16,663 nucleotides of DNA from Patescibacteria group bacterium (lineage in GTDB: Bacteria > Patescibacteriota > Patescibacteriia > Veblenbacterales > UBA10138): the NCBI GenBank assembly GCA_003512705.1, contig DOPF01000039.1:10835-27497 (forward strand), read 5' to 3'. The position numbers and the translations under genes were made by a program. Position 1 is the first letter of the stretch. Every line of letters begins with the position of its first letter. Under the pieces are notes generated by a model. That model ran no database searches. It was given only the letters and a program-made list of their open reading frames with translations, and was not told the origin of the DNA. Shown here piece by piece: positions 7,450 to 14,287 of the stretch.

Positions 7450-8820
7450 ATGAAATTGAAGGGTAAGAAAGTTTTAGTTGTTGGTTTGGGGCTGCAGGGC
7501 GGCGGTTTGGCCACGGTCCGGTGGCTGCTTCACCAACGGGCGCGGGTGAGTGTGACCGATTTAAAAAACCGTCGTCAGCTTGAATCTAGTCTTAAAAACC
7601 TGGGGCATCTACCGATAAAGTTTGTTTTAGGAAAGCACCCGTTAAGTTTGCTAAGAGGCGTAGATTTGGTAGTACAAAATCCGGCCGTGCCCAACAGCCT
7701 GCCTTTAATCAGGCGGGCCGAGCGTCTTGGTATACCCATAGAGGGTGAGGCTAGTATTTTTTTAAAGATGTGTCCGGCGCCGGTTATAGCCGTTACGGGC
7801 AGTAAGGGTAAATCGACCGTCGCCAGTTGGCTGGGTTTTATGTTTAAAAACGCTGGCTATCATACGATGGTGGCTGGTAATATTCGTGACCGTCTAATGT
7901 TGTCGATTTTGCCAAACATTAATCCCAACACCAAGGTGGTGTTAGAATTATCGTCGTGGCAACTGGAAAATTTAGGGCGGTTTAAGTTATCGCCGCCCCT
8001 GGCCGTTATAACCAATATTTTACCCGATCACTTGGATCGGTATAAAAATATGTCGCAATACGCGCAAGCCAAAGCCAACATTTGGCGGTGGCAATCTAAG
8101 TCGGATAAGGCGGTGCTTAATTGGGATAATATAATTACGCGTAAATTAGGACGGCTGGCGCAATCCAAAATTTTTTGGTTTAGTACCCAAGCCAAGGTTT
8201 CGGCCGGCTGCTATATATATAAAAAATCAGTTTGGTTTAAAAGCGGGCAGTCCCAGATAAAATTATTTAGTGTTAAGGATGTGGCGCTGGCGGGAGCACA
8301 TAATTTAGCCAATGCTCTGGCAGCGGCCACAACCGCTGTGGTGGCGGGTGTGCCGCCCCCGCAGATTCGACGCGCGGTGTTAAAATTTATAGGTTTGCAT
8401 TCACGCCAGCAGTTGGTACGCGAGGTCGGGGGCGTAAAGTATATAAACGATACTACCGCCACTATGCCTGATGCCACCCAAAAGGCACTGGACACGTTTA
8501 AGAAATATCCCATAACTTTAATTGCTGGTGGATATGACAAAAAATTGAGTTATGCTGGGTTGGCGCGTGACATCAGGCGACGAGTGCAGAATCTAATTTT
8601 GTTACCGGGCAGCGCCACAAAAAACATTTTAGCAAAATTACCAAAAAAGTATCCTTACATAATTGTTAAAACCATGGCTCAAGCAATTGTCAGTGCCCGT
8701 AGGTTGACGGCCCGCGGCGGCGTGGTTTTAATGTCGCCGGCCGCAGCTAGTTTTGGCCTGTTTATTAATGAGTGGGACAGGGGAGAGCAGTTTGTTAAAG
8801 CGGTTAGAAAGTTGAAATGA
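7450..8820 (+). CDS. murD: MurD, UDP-N-acetylmuramoyl-L-alanine--D-glutamate ligase
   Basis: A 456-aa cytoplasmic Mur ligase that adds D-Glu to UDP-MurNAc-L-Ala using ATP. The N-terminal Rossmann-like domain begins KVLVVGLGLQGGG (residues 7-19). The ATP loop is GSKGKST (117-123), with SK replacing the commoner TN before GKST. DHLDRY (193-198) and the probable carbamylated lysine K208 in YAQAKANIW follow, then HNLANALAA (284-292), NDTTATMPDAT (333-343) and the C-terminal SPAAASFGLF (429-438). These last motifs favour MurD over MurC, E or F. The open frame extends upstream into mraY, but the ATG at 7450 starts the conserved domain and lies two bases after the mraY stop. ftsW begins one base after its stop. 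Confidence 0.93.
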   Translation: MKLKGKKVLVVGLGLQGGGLATVRWLLHQRARVSVTDLKNRRQLESSLKNLGHLPIKFVLGKHPLSLLRGVDLVVQNPAVPNSLPLIRRAERLGIPIEGEASIFLKMCPAPVIAVTGSKGKSTVASWLGFMFKNAGYHTMVAGNIRDRLMLSILPNINPNTKVVLELSSWQLENLGRFKLSPPLAVITNILPDHLDRYKNMSQYAQAKANIWRWQSKSDKAVLNWDNIITRKLGRLAQSKIFWFSTQAKVSAGCYIYKKSVWFKSGQSQIKLFSVKDVALAGAHNLANALAAATTAVVAGVPPPQIRRAVLKFIGLHSRQQLVREVGGVKYINDTTATMPDATQKALDTFKKYPITLIAGGYDKKLSYAGLARDIRRRVQNLILLPGSATKNILAKLPKKYPYIIVKTMAQAIVSARRLTARGGVVLMSPAAASFGLFINEWDRGEQFVKAVRKLK

Positions 8821-8821
8821 T

Positions 8822-9949
8822 ATGAAAGCGAGGCGGCAATCAAATTATGATTTTACTTTCATCGCCTGGGTAGCCCTAGTCGTCGGCCTAGGTTTGTTGT
8901 TGTTAGCGTCGGCCTCGGCGGTAGTGTCTTTTCAAAAATTCGGTACTAGCTATTATTATTTACAGCGCCAATTTTTGTACGGTCTAATACCTGGAGCAGT
9001 GTTATTTTATTTATTTAGCCGGTTAGATTACCATCTGGTGGTTAAATGGTCGCTTTTGGCCTTAGGGGTTTGCTTAGTGGCTTTAATAGCCGTATTGATA
9101 CCAAGTGTCGGTGTAAGCTCGGGCGGCGCCAGTCGTTGGTTAGATTTGGGTTTGTTTAGTTTTCAGCCGTCCGAATTCGTTAAACTGACCTTTTTAGTTT
9201 ATTTAGTATATTGGTTGGATCAGAAAGGCTATGATGCCATTCGGTCCTGGCGGAACGGCATCATTCCTTTTTTAGTTTGGTTAACGGTGGTGATGGTGCT
9301 CTTAATTTTGCAGCCCGATATGGGTACAATGATTGTAATTGCGTTAAGCGCTGTCCTAGTTTATTTTTTGGCGGGCGCGCGGTTTAGCACCATTTTATAT
9401 TTTATGTTCGGCGGGGCCGGGCTTATGTATCTCCTAATAAAAATCGCCCCTTACCGCCTGGAACGTCTAACAGCTTTTTTTAATCCGGAAATAGAACCCC
9501 AAGGTATTGGCTATCATATTAATCAGGCCCTACTAGCAGTGGGGTCGGGAGGTTTTTGGGGGGTGGGTTTAGGACACTCGCGGCAAAAGTATCAGTACCT
9601 GCCCGAGGTAACCGGCGATTCTATTTTTGCCGTTATCGCCGAGGAATTGGGTTTTGTTTTAACTACTTTATTGCTATTGTTTTTAGCCGGTTTGATTTGG
9701 CGAGGAATAAAAATTTCCAACCGTGCGCCCGATAATTTAGGGCGATTGTTAGGCTTGGGAATAATGGGTTGGCTAGGATTGCAGATTTTTGTTAATATAG
9801 CAGCCATGCTTAATTTATTACCTTTAACCGGAATTCCTCTGCCATTTATTTCGCACGGGGGCTCGGCTTTAGCCGCGAGCTTGGGGGCTTTGGGTATTGT
9901 GGCTAATATTTCGGCGCAAGCACGCCGGGTGGAGGGGCGCCGGCAATGA
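8822..9949 (+). CDS. ftsW: FtsW/RodA-type SEDS glycosyltransferase
   Basis: A 375-aa polytopic membrane protein of the SEDS family, which polymerises lipid II into glycan strands with a partner class B penicillin-binding protein. Family landmarks: GASRWLDLG followed by FSFQPSEFVKL (residues 102-122), FNPEIEPQGIGYH (220-232), GSGGFWGVGLGHSRQKYQYLP (241-261), GDSIFAVIAEELG (265-277) holding the presumed catalytic D266, and LPLTGIPLPFISHGGS (333-348). About nine or ten spans are visible. Its place between murD and murG is the classical position of ftsW, hence the symbol, though the sequence alone does not exclude a rod-system RodA. It ends in a four-base ATGA overlap with murG. No penicillin-binding protein partner is encoded here. 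Confidence 0.9.
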   Translation: MKARRQSNYDFTFIAWVALVVGLGLLLLASASAVVSFQKFGTSYYYLQRQFLYGLIPGAVLFYLFSRLDYHLVVKWSLLALGVCLVALIAVLIPSVGVSSGGASRWLDLGLFSFQPSEFVKLTFLVYLVYWLDQKGYDAIRSWRNGIIPFLVWLTVVMVLLILQPDMGTMIVIALSAVLVYFLAGARFSTILYFMFGGAGLMYLLIKIAPYRLERLTAFFNPEIEPQGIGYHINQALLAVGSGGFWGVGLGHSRQKYQYLPEVTGDSIFAVIAEELGFVLTTLLLLFLAGLIWRGIKISNRAPDNLGRLLGLGIMGWLGLQIFVNIAAMLNLLPLTGIPLPFISHGGSALAASLGALGIVANISAQARRVEGRRQ

Positions 9950-11007
9950 AAGTTTTAATGGCTGGTGGAGGTACTTTAGGGTCTGTCACCCCGCTTTTAG
10001 CTGTGGCCGAGGAATTAAAATTTAGCCGCCCCGATATAATAGTGGAGTGGGTAGGCACTAGTTTTGGGCCCGAGCGAAAGCTGGTTCAGACATATGGCAT
10101 TAAATTTACCGCTATTACTTGCGGGCGGTGGCGGCGGTATTTTAGTCTGCAAAATATTTTTGATTTGTTTAAAATAGTCGTTGGCTTTATGGCGGCATTG
10201 GCCTATTTAATAAATTCCCGGCCGCAAGCTTTAGTTACAGCTGGTAGTTACGTGGCGGTGCCTTTGGCCTGGGCGGCTTGGGTGCTGCGCGTGCCAATTT
10301 TAGTGCACCAACAAGATTTGCGCATCGGTTTAGCCAATAAACTGGTTTTGCCATTTGCCAAAACTGTTACGGCGGCTTGGCCAGATATTGCTAAGCACTT
10401 GGCGGGTCGTAATGCGCCCGTGATCGGTAATCCGGTGCGTAGACAAATTATGGCGCCGGTTGATAAAATCCAAACGCTGAAAAAACTTGGTTGGCCGCAA
10501 GATAAGCCGGTAGTGTTAGTAATGGGTGGGGGTACGGGCGCCGAGTTTATTAATACATTACTTATAAAAAATTTAACGCCCTTAACTTCTTTAGCCCGGA
10601 TTATTCATATCACCGGTGATAATAAATCCGCCGCCTGGCCGCAATCTGATTATCAATCATTCCCCTTAGCCATTAATGAAGTGGCGTCGTTTTTCCAGCT
10701 GGCTGACTTAGTGATTACCCGGGCGGGTATGGGAACAATGGCGGAATTGTCGGCTCTAGGTAAACCAGCCATTATTATTCCCATCCCTCGTAGTCATCAG
10801 GAGGTTAACGCCGAGTTTGTAAAAAGTCACGGCGCGGCGGTAGTATTAAATCAGTTAGATTTGGACAATGATAAGTTTGTTGCCGCCGTCAATGATTTGT
10901 TAAGAAATCATGGTAAATTAAGTGAGTTGTCCGGAAAAATAGATACACTTATGCCTAAAGACGCGGCTAGACAGATGGCGGATTTAATTTTAAAATTGAT
11001 GGCCTAA
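9946..11007 (+). CDS. murG: MurG, lipid II-forming GlcNAc transferase (divergent glycine loop)
   Basis: A 353-aa GT-B glycosyltransferase that adds GlcNAc from UDP-GlcNAc to lipid I at the membrane. The C-terminal donor domain is clear: GGGTGAEFIN (residues 194-203), RAGMGTMAEL (259-268) and SHQEVNAEF (283-291). The N-terminal loop is AGGGTLGSVTP (6-16); the canonical form is GGTGGHxxPA, so the usual His is missing and Ser-Val stands in its place. A second acceptor-side motif, normally HEQN, reads HQQD (121-124). The rest of the protein, its length and operon position between ftsW and murC all fit MurG, so I read these as lineage-specific changes rather than decay. It overlaps ftsW by four bases and murC by one (TAATG). 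Confidence 0.92.
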   Translation: MKVLMAGGGTLGSVTPLLAVAEELKFSRPDIIVEWVGTSFGPERKLVQTYGIKFTAITCGRWRRYFSLQNIFDLFKIVVGFMAALAYLINSRPQALVTAGSYVAVPLAWAAWVLRVPILVHQQDLRIGLANKLVLPFAKTVTAAWPDIAKHLAGRNAPVIGNPVRRQIMAPVDKIQTLKKLGWPQDKPVVLVMGGGTGAEFINTLLIKNLTPLTSLARIIHITGDNKSAAWPQSDYQSFPLAINEVASFFQLADLVITRAGMGTMAELSALGKPAIIIPIPRSHQEVNAEFVKSHGAAVVLNQLDLDNDKFVAAVNDLLRNHGKLSELSGKIDTLMPKDAARQMADLILKLMA

Positions 11008-12413
11008 TGAAACTAGATTCAGCCCAAAATATATACATGATTGGCATTAAGGGGCAAGGCATGACCGGCTTGGCGTTAATATTGAAGTCGCGCGGCAAAA
11101 ATGTTTCCGGCTCTGACACCGAGGAAAAATTTAATACTGACCAGGTTTTACGCCAAGCCAACATTAGTTTTACCGAAAATTTTAAAGCCGCCAATTTACC
11201 TAAGCACTGCGATGTGGTGATTTATTCATCGGCTTACACCGACGCCAATCCCGAAATGCCGGCGGCTGAACAGGCGGGTTTGCCGATGCTATCTTATGCT
11301 GAAGCTTTGGGCGAATTAACTAAAATTCAAAAATCCATTGCCGTCGCGGGTACGCACGGCAAAACCACTATTACCGCCATGCTGGCTTATGTTTTAGAAC
11401 AGGCGGGCCTGGCCCCACTAGCGCTAATTGGCTCGCCGGTTAAACAATTCGCTAGTAACGCCCTAACCGGTTCGGGTGAGTTGTTTGTGTTTGAAGCTGA
11501 CGAATATCAAAATAAGTTTAATTTTTTTACTCCCTGGGCCGTGGTGCTAACCAGTATTGATTGGGATCATACCGACTGGTTTAAGACACCCGACGACTAT
11601 CGCGGCGCCTTTACCGAGTTTTTAAAAAAAGTGCCGCCCGACGGCGTGGTGGTGGCTAACTATGACGGCGCCGAAGTAAAAACAGCCGTGGCCGAAGCCG
11701 GGCTTAAAGATAATCAAGTTATTAGTTATGGTTTATTTTCGGGTGATTGGCAAATGCTGAGAATGTGGTTAGACCAGGGCCGCTGGTATTTTAGTGTTTT
11801 GAAGAATAATGAGCACATGGGAGATTTTGAGCTGCAACTTGTCGGTAGTCACAATGTGGCTAACGCTATTGCCGTGATAGCCTTAGCCAGCTACTTAGGA
11901 ATAGATTTAGATGTGGTGCGCCGGGCCTTGGCTGATTTTGAGGGTACCACCCGTCGTTTTGAATTTAAGGGTCGGTTAAATAATTCTGCCATAGTGATAG
12001 ATGACTATGCGCACCACCCGCGTGAAATTATGGCCACTTTAAAAGCGGCTAGGAATTTTTACCCGTATAAAAATATCCGCGTGGTATTCCACCCCCATAC
12101 CTATTCCCGAACAGCGGCGCTGCTAAAAGATTTTGCCAAGAGCTTTAGTGATGCGGATGAGGTAGTGGTGTTGGATATATATGCTTCGGCTCGGGAAACT
12201 AAAGGAGATATCACATCGCAACATCTGGTTGACGCCATAAAAAAACACCACCCCAAGGTGGTGCTGCAGCCCACCATAGCCGATGCGGCAGGATATTTAT
12301 CTAACTCCTTAACTCGAAGTGATTTAGTGATAACTATGGGAGCGGGGGATGTGTGGCGAGTCGGGGATGAGCTGATAAAGAAATTCGGCTTAATGACCGG
12401 GCCAGAGTTTTAA
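11007..12413 (+). CDS. murC: MurC, UDP-N-acetylmuramate--L-alanine ligase
   Basis: A 468-aa Mur ligase joining L-Ala to UDP-MurNAc, the first stem-peptide step. Motifs in order: a nucleotide-binding loop MIGIKGQGMTGLA (residues 11-23; the common form is GIGGxGMSG), ATP loop GTHGKTT (115-121, with the H typical of MurC), EADEYQ (163-168), DWDHTDWF (185-192), SHNVANAIA (281-289), DDYAHHPREI (332-341, a MurC/Mpl signature), HPHTYSRT (362-369) and MGAGDVW (444-450). The related recycling ligase Mpl is the main alternative, but the place next to murG supports MurC. Its ATG shares a base with the murG stop. It is the last gene before the terminator at 12425-12450, so murB is not in this transcript. 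Confidence 0.94.
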   Translation: MKLDSAQNIYMIGIKGQGMTGLALILKSRGKNVSGSDTEEKFNTDQVLRQANISFTENFKAANLPKHCDVVIYSSAYTDANPEMPAAEQAGLPMLSYAEALGELTKIQKSIAVAGTHGKTTITAMLAYVLEQAGLAPLALIGSPVKQFASNALTGSGELFVFEADEYQNKFNFFTPWAVVLTSIDWDHTDWFKTPDDYRGAFTEFLKKVPPDGVVVANYDGAEVKTAVAEAGLKDNQVISYGLFSGDWQMLRMWLDQGRWYFSVLKNNEHMGDFELQLVGSHNVANAIAVIALASYLGIDLDVVRRALADFEGTTRRFEFKGRLNNSAIVIDDYAHHPREIMATLKAARNFYPYKNIRVVFHPHTYSRTAALLKDFAKSFSDADEVVVLDIYASARETKGDITSQHLVDAIKKHHPKVVLQPTIADAAGYLSNSLTRSDLVITMGAGDVWRVGDELIKKFGLMTGPEF

Positions 12414-12424
12414 CATAATCGCCG

Positions 12425-12450
12425 CGGCCGTGGTTTTTGGCCGTTTTTTT
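12425..12450 (+). terminator. Intrinsic terminator of the mur operon
   Basis: CGGCC (12425-12429) pairs with GGCCG (12439-12443) around a nine-base loop and is followed at once by seven T residues (12444-12450). It lies 12 bases after the murC stop and should end the operon here, so murB needs its own promoter. Confidence 0.8.
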
Positions 12451-12453
12451 GCA

Positions 12454-12489
12454 TTGGGGAAATGTATGCGATCGCATACATTTCCCCAA
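12454..12489. repeat. 36-bp perfect palindrome
   Basis: Bases 12454-12471 are the exact reverse complement of 12472-12489, with no loop, centred on GCGATCGC and flanked by TTGGGG and CCCCAA. It lies between two opposing terminators (12425-12450 plus strand, 12509-12541 minus strand). No T tract follows on either strand, so it is not itself a standard terminator. Its left edge CATTGGGGAA recurs at 16611-16620 in another hairpin. It could be a cruciform, a dimeric protein-binding site or the edge of an inserted element; which one cannot be told from sequence. Confidence 0.85.
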
Positions 12490-12502
12490 AAGGGCATTCT
12501 TG

Positions 12503-12832
12503 TTAAATAAAAAAAGCCGGCTGTGGTGTTGCATCAGCCGGTTGAAGGTGCGAGAGTGAGTCGGGCGGCGCGGGTGGTATCTCCTTTTCCTGTAGTTGTT
12601 TAGGTGACAGCGACAGAAAAAAGGTTAAAAGGCAAAGTATGATCGCAGTCAGAAGCACGATTATCATGTCGGTCACACGCCCCACACCGATGCCCGCAGC
12701 AAAGATGAATATTGCGGTTATGGCCGCAACACCGGTGACGATCAGGCAAATCATTTGCGATGGGATAATAATGTCTAACACCCCAACCGCAACCACTAGA
12801 ATGACCATCTGAAGCTTTATGTCTATATCCAT
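12503..12832 (-). CDS. Small hydrophobic membrane protein of the murC-murB island
   Basis: A 109-aa protein that I do not recognise. The first 75 residues are strongly hydrophobic, probably three spans (about residues 7-25, 27-48 and 55-75), and the last 35 residues are a Pro-rich, polar tail (PPAPPDSLSHLQPADATPQP). A strong Shine-Dalgarno GGAGGG lies three bases before the ATG, close to the minimum useful distance. A terminator separates it from the lipoprotein gene upstream, so it is expressed by read-through or from an unseen promoter. The downstream terminator hairpin lies inside its last codons, so the T tract encodes the final Phe-Phe-Ile. Codon choice (ATC, GTC, ACC, GCG) differs from the mur genes. 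The layout is loosely holin-like, but nothing supports a lysis function. Confidence 0.65.
   Translation of the reverse strand: MDIDIKLQMVILVVAVGVLDIIIPSQMICLIVTGVAAITAIFIFAAGIGVGRVTDMIIVLLTAIILCLLTFFLSLSPKQLQEKEIPPAPPDSLSHLQPADATPQPAFFI
12509..12541 (-). terminator. Intrinsic terminator overlapping the end of the small membrane gene
   Basis: On the minus strand CCGGCTG (12541-12535) pairs with CAGCCGG (12523-12517) around an 11-base loop, and after one C seven T residues follow (12515-12509). The hairpin lies within the coding sequence; the stop codon at 12505-12503 comes just after the T tract. Confidence 0.75.
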
Positions 12833-12835
12833 ACT

Positions 12836-12841
12836 CCCTCC
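12836..12841 (-). promoter_or_regulatory. Shine-Dalgarno site of the small membrane gene
   Basis: GGAGGG on the minus strand lies three bases before the ATG at 12832 and directly after the T tract of the upstream terminator. Ribosomes or RNA structure here could therefore influence termination. Such strong sites are absent before the mur and pil genes. Confidence 0.6.
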
Positions 12842-12874
12842 AAAAAAAGTGGGAGAGTCGTAAAGACCTCTCCC
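12842..12874 (-). terminator. Intrinsic terminator between the two island genes
   Basis: On the minus strand GGGAGAG (12874-12868) pairs with CTCTCCC (12857-12851) around a ten-base loop, followed after two bases by seven T residues (12848-12842). It lies 28 bases after the lipoprotein stop and ten bases before the next ATG. It may end the lipoprotein transcript or act as a partial terminator that sets the ratio of the two products. Confidence 0.8.
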
Positions 12875-12902
12875 GTTTCCCGCGTTGTGTTCCCCAAATC
12901 CA

Positions 12903-13343
12903 TTACTCGCTGAGTTTCAGCGAGTCACCATATGACACAACCAGTGTGTCGTAGACTGCGACCCCGGCTTTATACGATCGGGGCGCACGGACGATAATTT
13001 TGGTTCCATCGAAGATAATATCGTTTATCTTCAAATGGAAGAAGTACGCTTGTGTCGAAAACGTCCGAAGGTCATGTGACCTGACCCGGACATTTAGTTG
13101 CACCCTGTCGGCACGTTGGTTGTTACGATAATATGAGTTGTTGCAGACGAGTTCCTGTTGGTCCTGGACAGGGTATCCAGGATAAACCGTGTAGGTCTTT
13201 GTGGCCTCTATCGCCTCGATGGCAAATTCAGCCACTTCAGTGTCCCGATCGTCCATGGTGTAGGTCACCAAGACCTTTGGGAGCATGTCCAAAACACCAC
13301 AGCCCGCAATGAGCAGGGCGACGAAAAATAACATCCTCTTCAT
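12903..13343 (-). CDS. Predicted lipoprotein of unknown function
   Basis: A 146-aa protein with a clear lipoprotein signal: MKRMLFFVALLIAGC, basic start, short hydrophobic core and lipobox LIAG-C15. Cleavage before C15 would leave about 130 residues anchored on the outer face of the membrane. The mature part is mixed polar and beta-rich, with one further cysteine (in LVCNNSYYRNN), a Tyr-rich segment TYTVYPGYP, and a C-terminal half of alternating hydrophobic residues that suggests a small beta-sandwich domain. I do not recognise the family. The Shine-Dalgarno site GAGGTG lies five bases before the ATG. Codons end in C far more than in the mur genes (GTC, TAC, GAC, ATC, TTC), which suggests a different history. 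Upstream is the 0.9-kb non-coding structured region, and downstream a terminator. Confidence 0.78.
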   Translation of the reverse strand: MKRMLFFVALLIAGCGVLDMLPKVLVTYTMDDRDTEVAEFAIEAIEATKTYTVYPGYPVQDQQELVCNNSYYRNNQRADRVQLNVRVRSHDLRTFSTQAYFFHLKINDIIFDGTKIIVRAPRSYKAGVAVYDTLVVSYGDSLKLSE

Positions 13344-13348
13344 TTTGA

Positions 13349-13354
13349 CACCTC
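13349..13354 (-). promoter_or_regulatory. Shine-Dalgarno site of the lipoprotein gene
   Basis: GAGGTG on the minus strand, five bases before the ATG at 13343, matches the anti-Shine-Dalgarno sequence and decides the start. It contrasts with the absence of such sites before the surrounding mur and pil genes. Confidence 0.65.
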
Positions 13355-13370
13355 ATAATTTGTTTATGTG

Positions 13371-13553
13371 TTCTTTCTCATTAATCTGGAGGAAGTTGTC
13401 TAGAACTTATATTCCGCCGAAGCGGAACGCATTCTAGACTAATGGTTTCTCATGGTCGGTTCAGTTGGCACCAAACTTACCAACTCCGCCATTTTGAACT
13501 CCCCGGCTAAGTCCGGGGAGAATAACTCTCTCCTCCAAGTTAATGAGAAAGAA
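13371..13553 (-). repeat. 183-bp hairpin domain closed by a 23-bp inverted repeat
   Basis: 13371-13393 and 13531-13553 are reverse complements at 21 of 23 positions. Inside are three hairpins: 13398-13439 (GTCTAGAA with TTCTAGAC, enclosing TTCCGC/GCGGAA), 13463-13485 (AGTTGG with CCAACT) and 13499-13520 (CTCCCCGG with CCGGGGAG). On the minus strand the innermost loop of the first hairpin is UUCG closed by C-G, the very stable RNA tetraloop, which favours a minus-strand RNA. The shape is either a folded RNA domain, like the long stems that RNase III cuts around stable RNAs, or a small element with terminal inverted repeats. It lies just upstream of the lipoprotein gene, with no T tract after it. 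Confidence 0.7.
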
Positions 13554-13801
13554 TTGTTGTTAATAAAGCAATTTTGTTTCTAGATTCCGACTTTTTGAGT
13601 CACTAGTTAAATTTCTTTATGGCACGTTTTGCCCGCCGTAGCCCCGATAATAATCGGGACGAAGGAGGGTTAAGGTGCGCCTTTCCCAAAGTCACAATAA
13701 ATTTATGAGCTTGGAAAAGGGGAGGAGTGGTTTATTCGGATTGTTCCGAATCCGGCTCCTCCGCGAGTAGTCGAAGTAGCTAGTCATAGCCAGATTTGGT
13801 G

Positions 13802-13813
13802 CCAGGTACCTGG
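13802..13813. repeat. 12-bp palindrome CCAGGTACCTGG
   Basis: A perfect 12-bp palindrome within the candidate RNA. It cannot fold into a normal hairpin without losing its central bases, so in RNA it could serve self-pairing (dimerisation), and in DNA a symmetric binding site. It is the only long loopless palindrome in the non-coding stretch. Confidence 0.45.
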
Positions 13814-14287
13814 TCCGCCAGCAGACTATGAGTCGCTACCCTTTCTACACTGACCGTTAGGTCATTTAAGGTCCTCCAAATAGGCTGGACCTTGGGCTAC
13901 AGTACGAGGGGGATCAAGCCCCTTACGTAACTAACCAGGTGCGCGTTGTGGCCCCTGATCTTGCACGCTTAGTTGTGGTTGTTGATCGATGTCCCGGACG
14001 GCGCAGTGTAAAGCGCTGACCGGGTGTTAATTAAAAGACGTGTGCTTAGATATCAGATTTCATTCAGATACATCCGTTACTTGCTTATTCGACCCCGTCA
14101 ATACTTTTTACCGTTTATTCGACTGCGGCAACCGTGACTCGTTTATCTCGAGTTAGATCTATAAAGTATAATTACGGGGCAGGCTGCAATCGGCTACTAC
14201 CTTGAAAGGAATACTGATACCAAAGTACACGTCTTTTGGGCAAGCACACCTGACTACGTACAATTACTCATTTTTAATGAACATTTC

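Larger units (their letters stand above)
13371..14281 (-). ncRNA. Candidate large structured non-coding RNA (or giant leader)
   Basis: No plausible coding frame exists in this 0.9-kb stretch on either strand, yet it follows a near-consensus minus-strand promoter and is dense in hairpins: 14268-14280, 14225-14261, 14126-14134, 14138-14152, 13993-14024 (CCGGG/CCCGG enclosing GCGC/GCGC across a symmetric internal loop), 13909-13922, 13868-13893 (7 bp), 13851-13864 (5 bp; minus-strand loop UAAC), 13721-13762 (GGAGGAG/CTCCTCC enclosing a second 7-bp stem), 13643-13658, 13589-13601, and the domain at 13371-13553. I looked for tmRNA, RNase P RNA, SRP RNA, tRNA and group I intron signatures and found none. 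No terminator is seen before the lipoprotein gene, so it may be processed from, or act as the leader of, that mRNA. The exact 3' end is unknown. Confidence 0.5.

Noticed and set aside
13455..13490. Short minus-strand frame starting MAELVSLVPTEP inside the hairpin domain
   Set aside because: Only 17 codons, no Shine-Dalgarno site at proper distance, and it runs through conserved-looking stems; it is better explained as structured RNA.
14085..14123. tRNA T-arms suggested by TTCGAC stretches
   Set aside because: The bases flanking each TTCGAC do not form the five-bp stem around a seven-base loop, and no acceptor or anticodon arm fits.
13371..14281. Known stable RNA (tmRNA, RNase P RNA, SRP RNA) or a group I intron
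   Set aside because: I found no GGxTTCGAC/T-arm pair or tag frame ending in Ala-Ala-stop, no RNase P conserved regions I or V, no SRP GGAA/AGCAGCC core, and no convincing R/S pairing of a group I intron. AGACTATGAGTC near 13823 looks intron-like but is only a simple hairpin.
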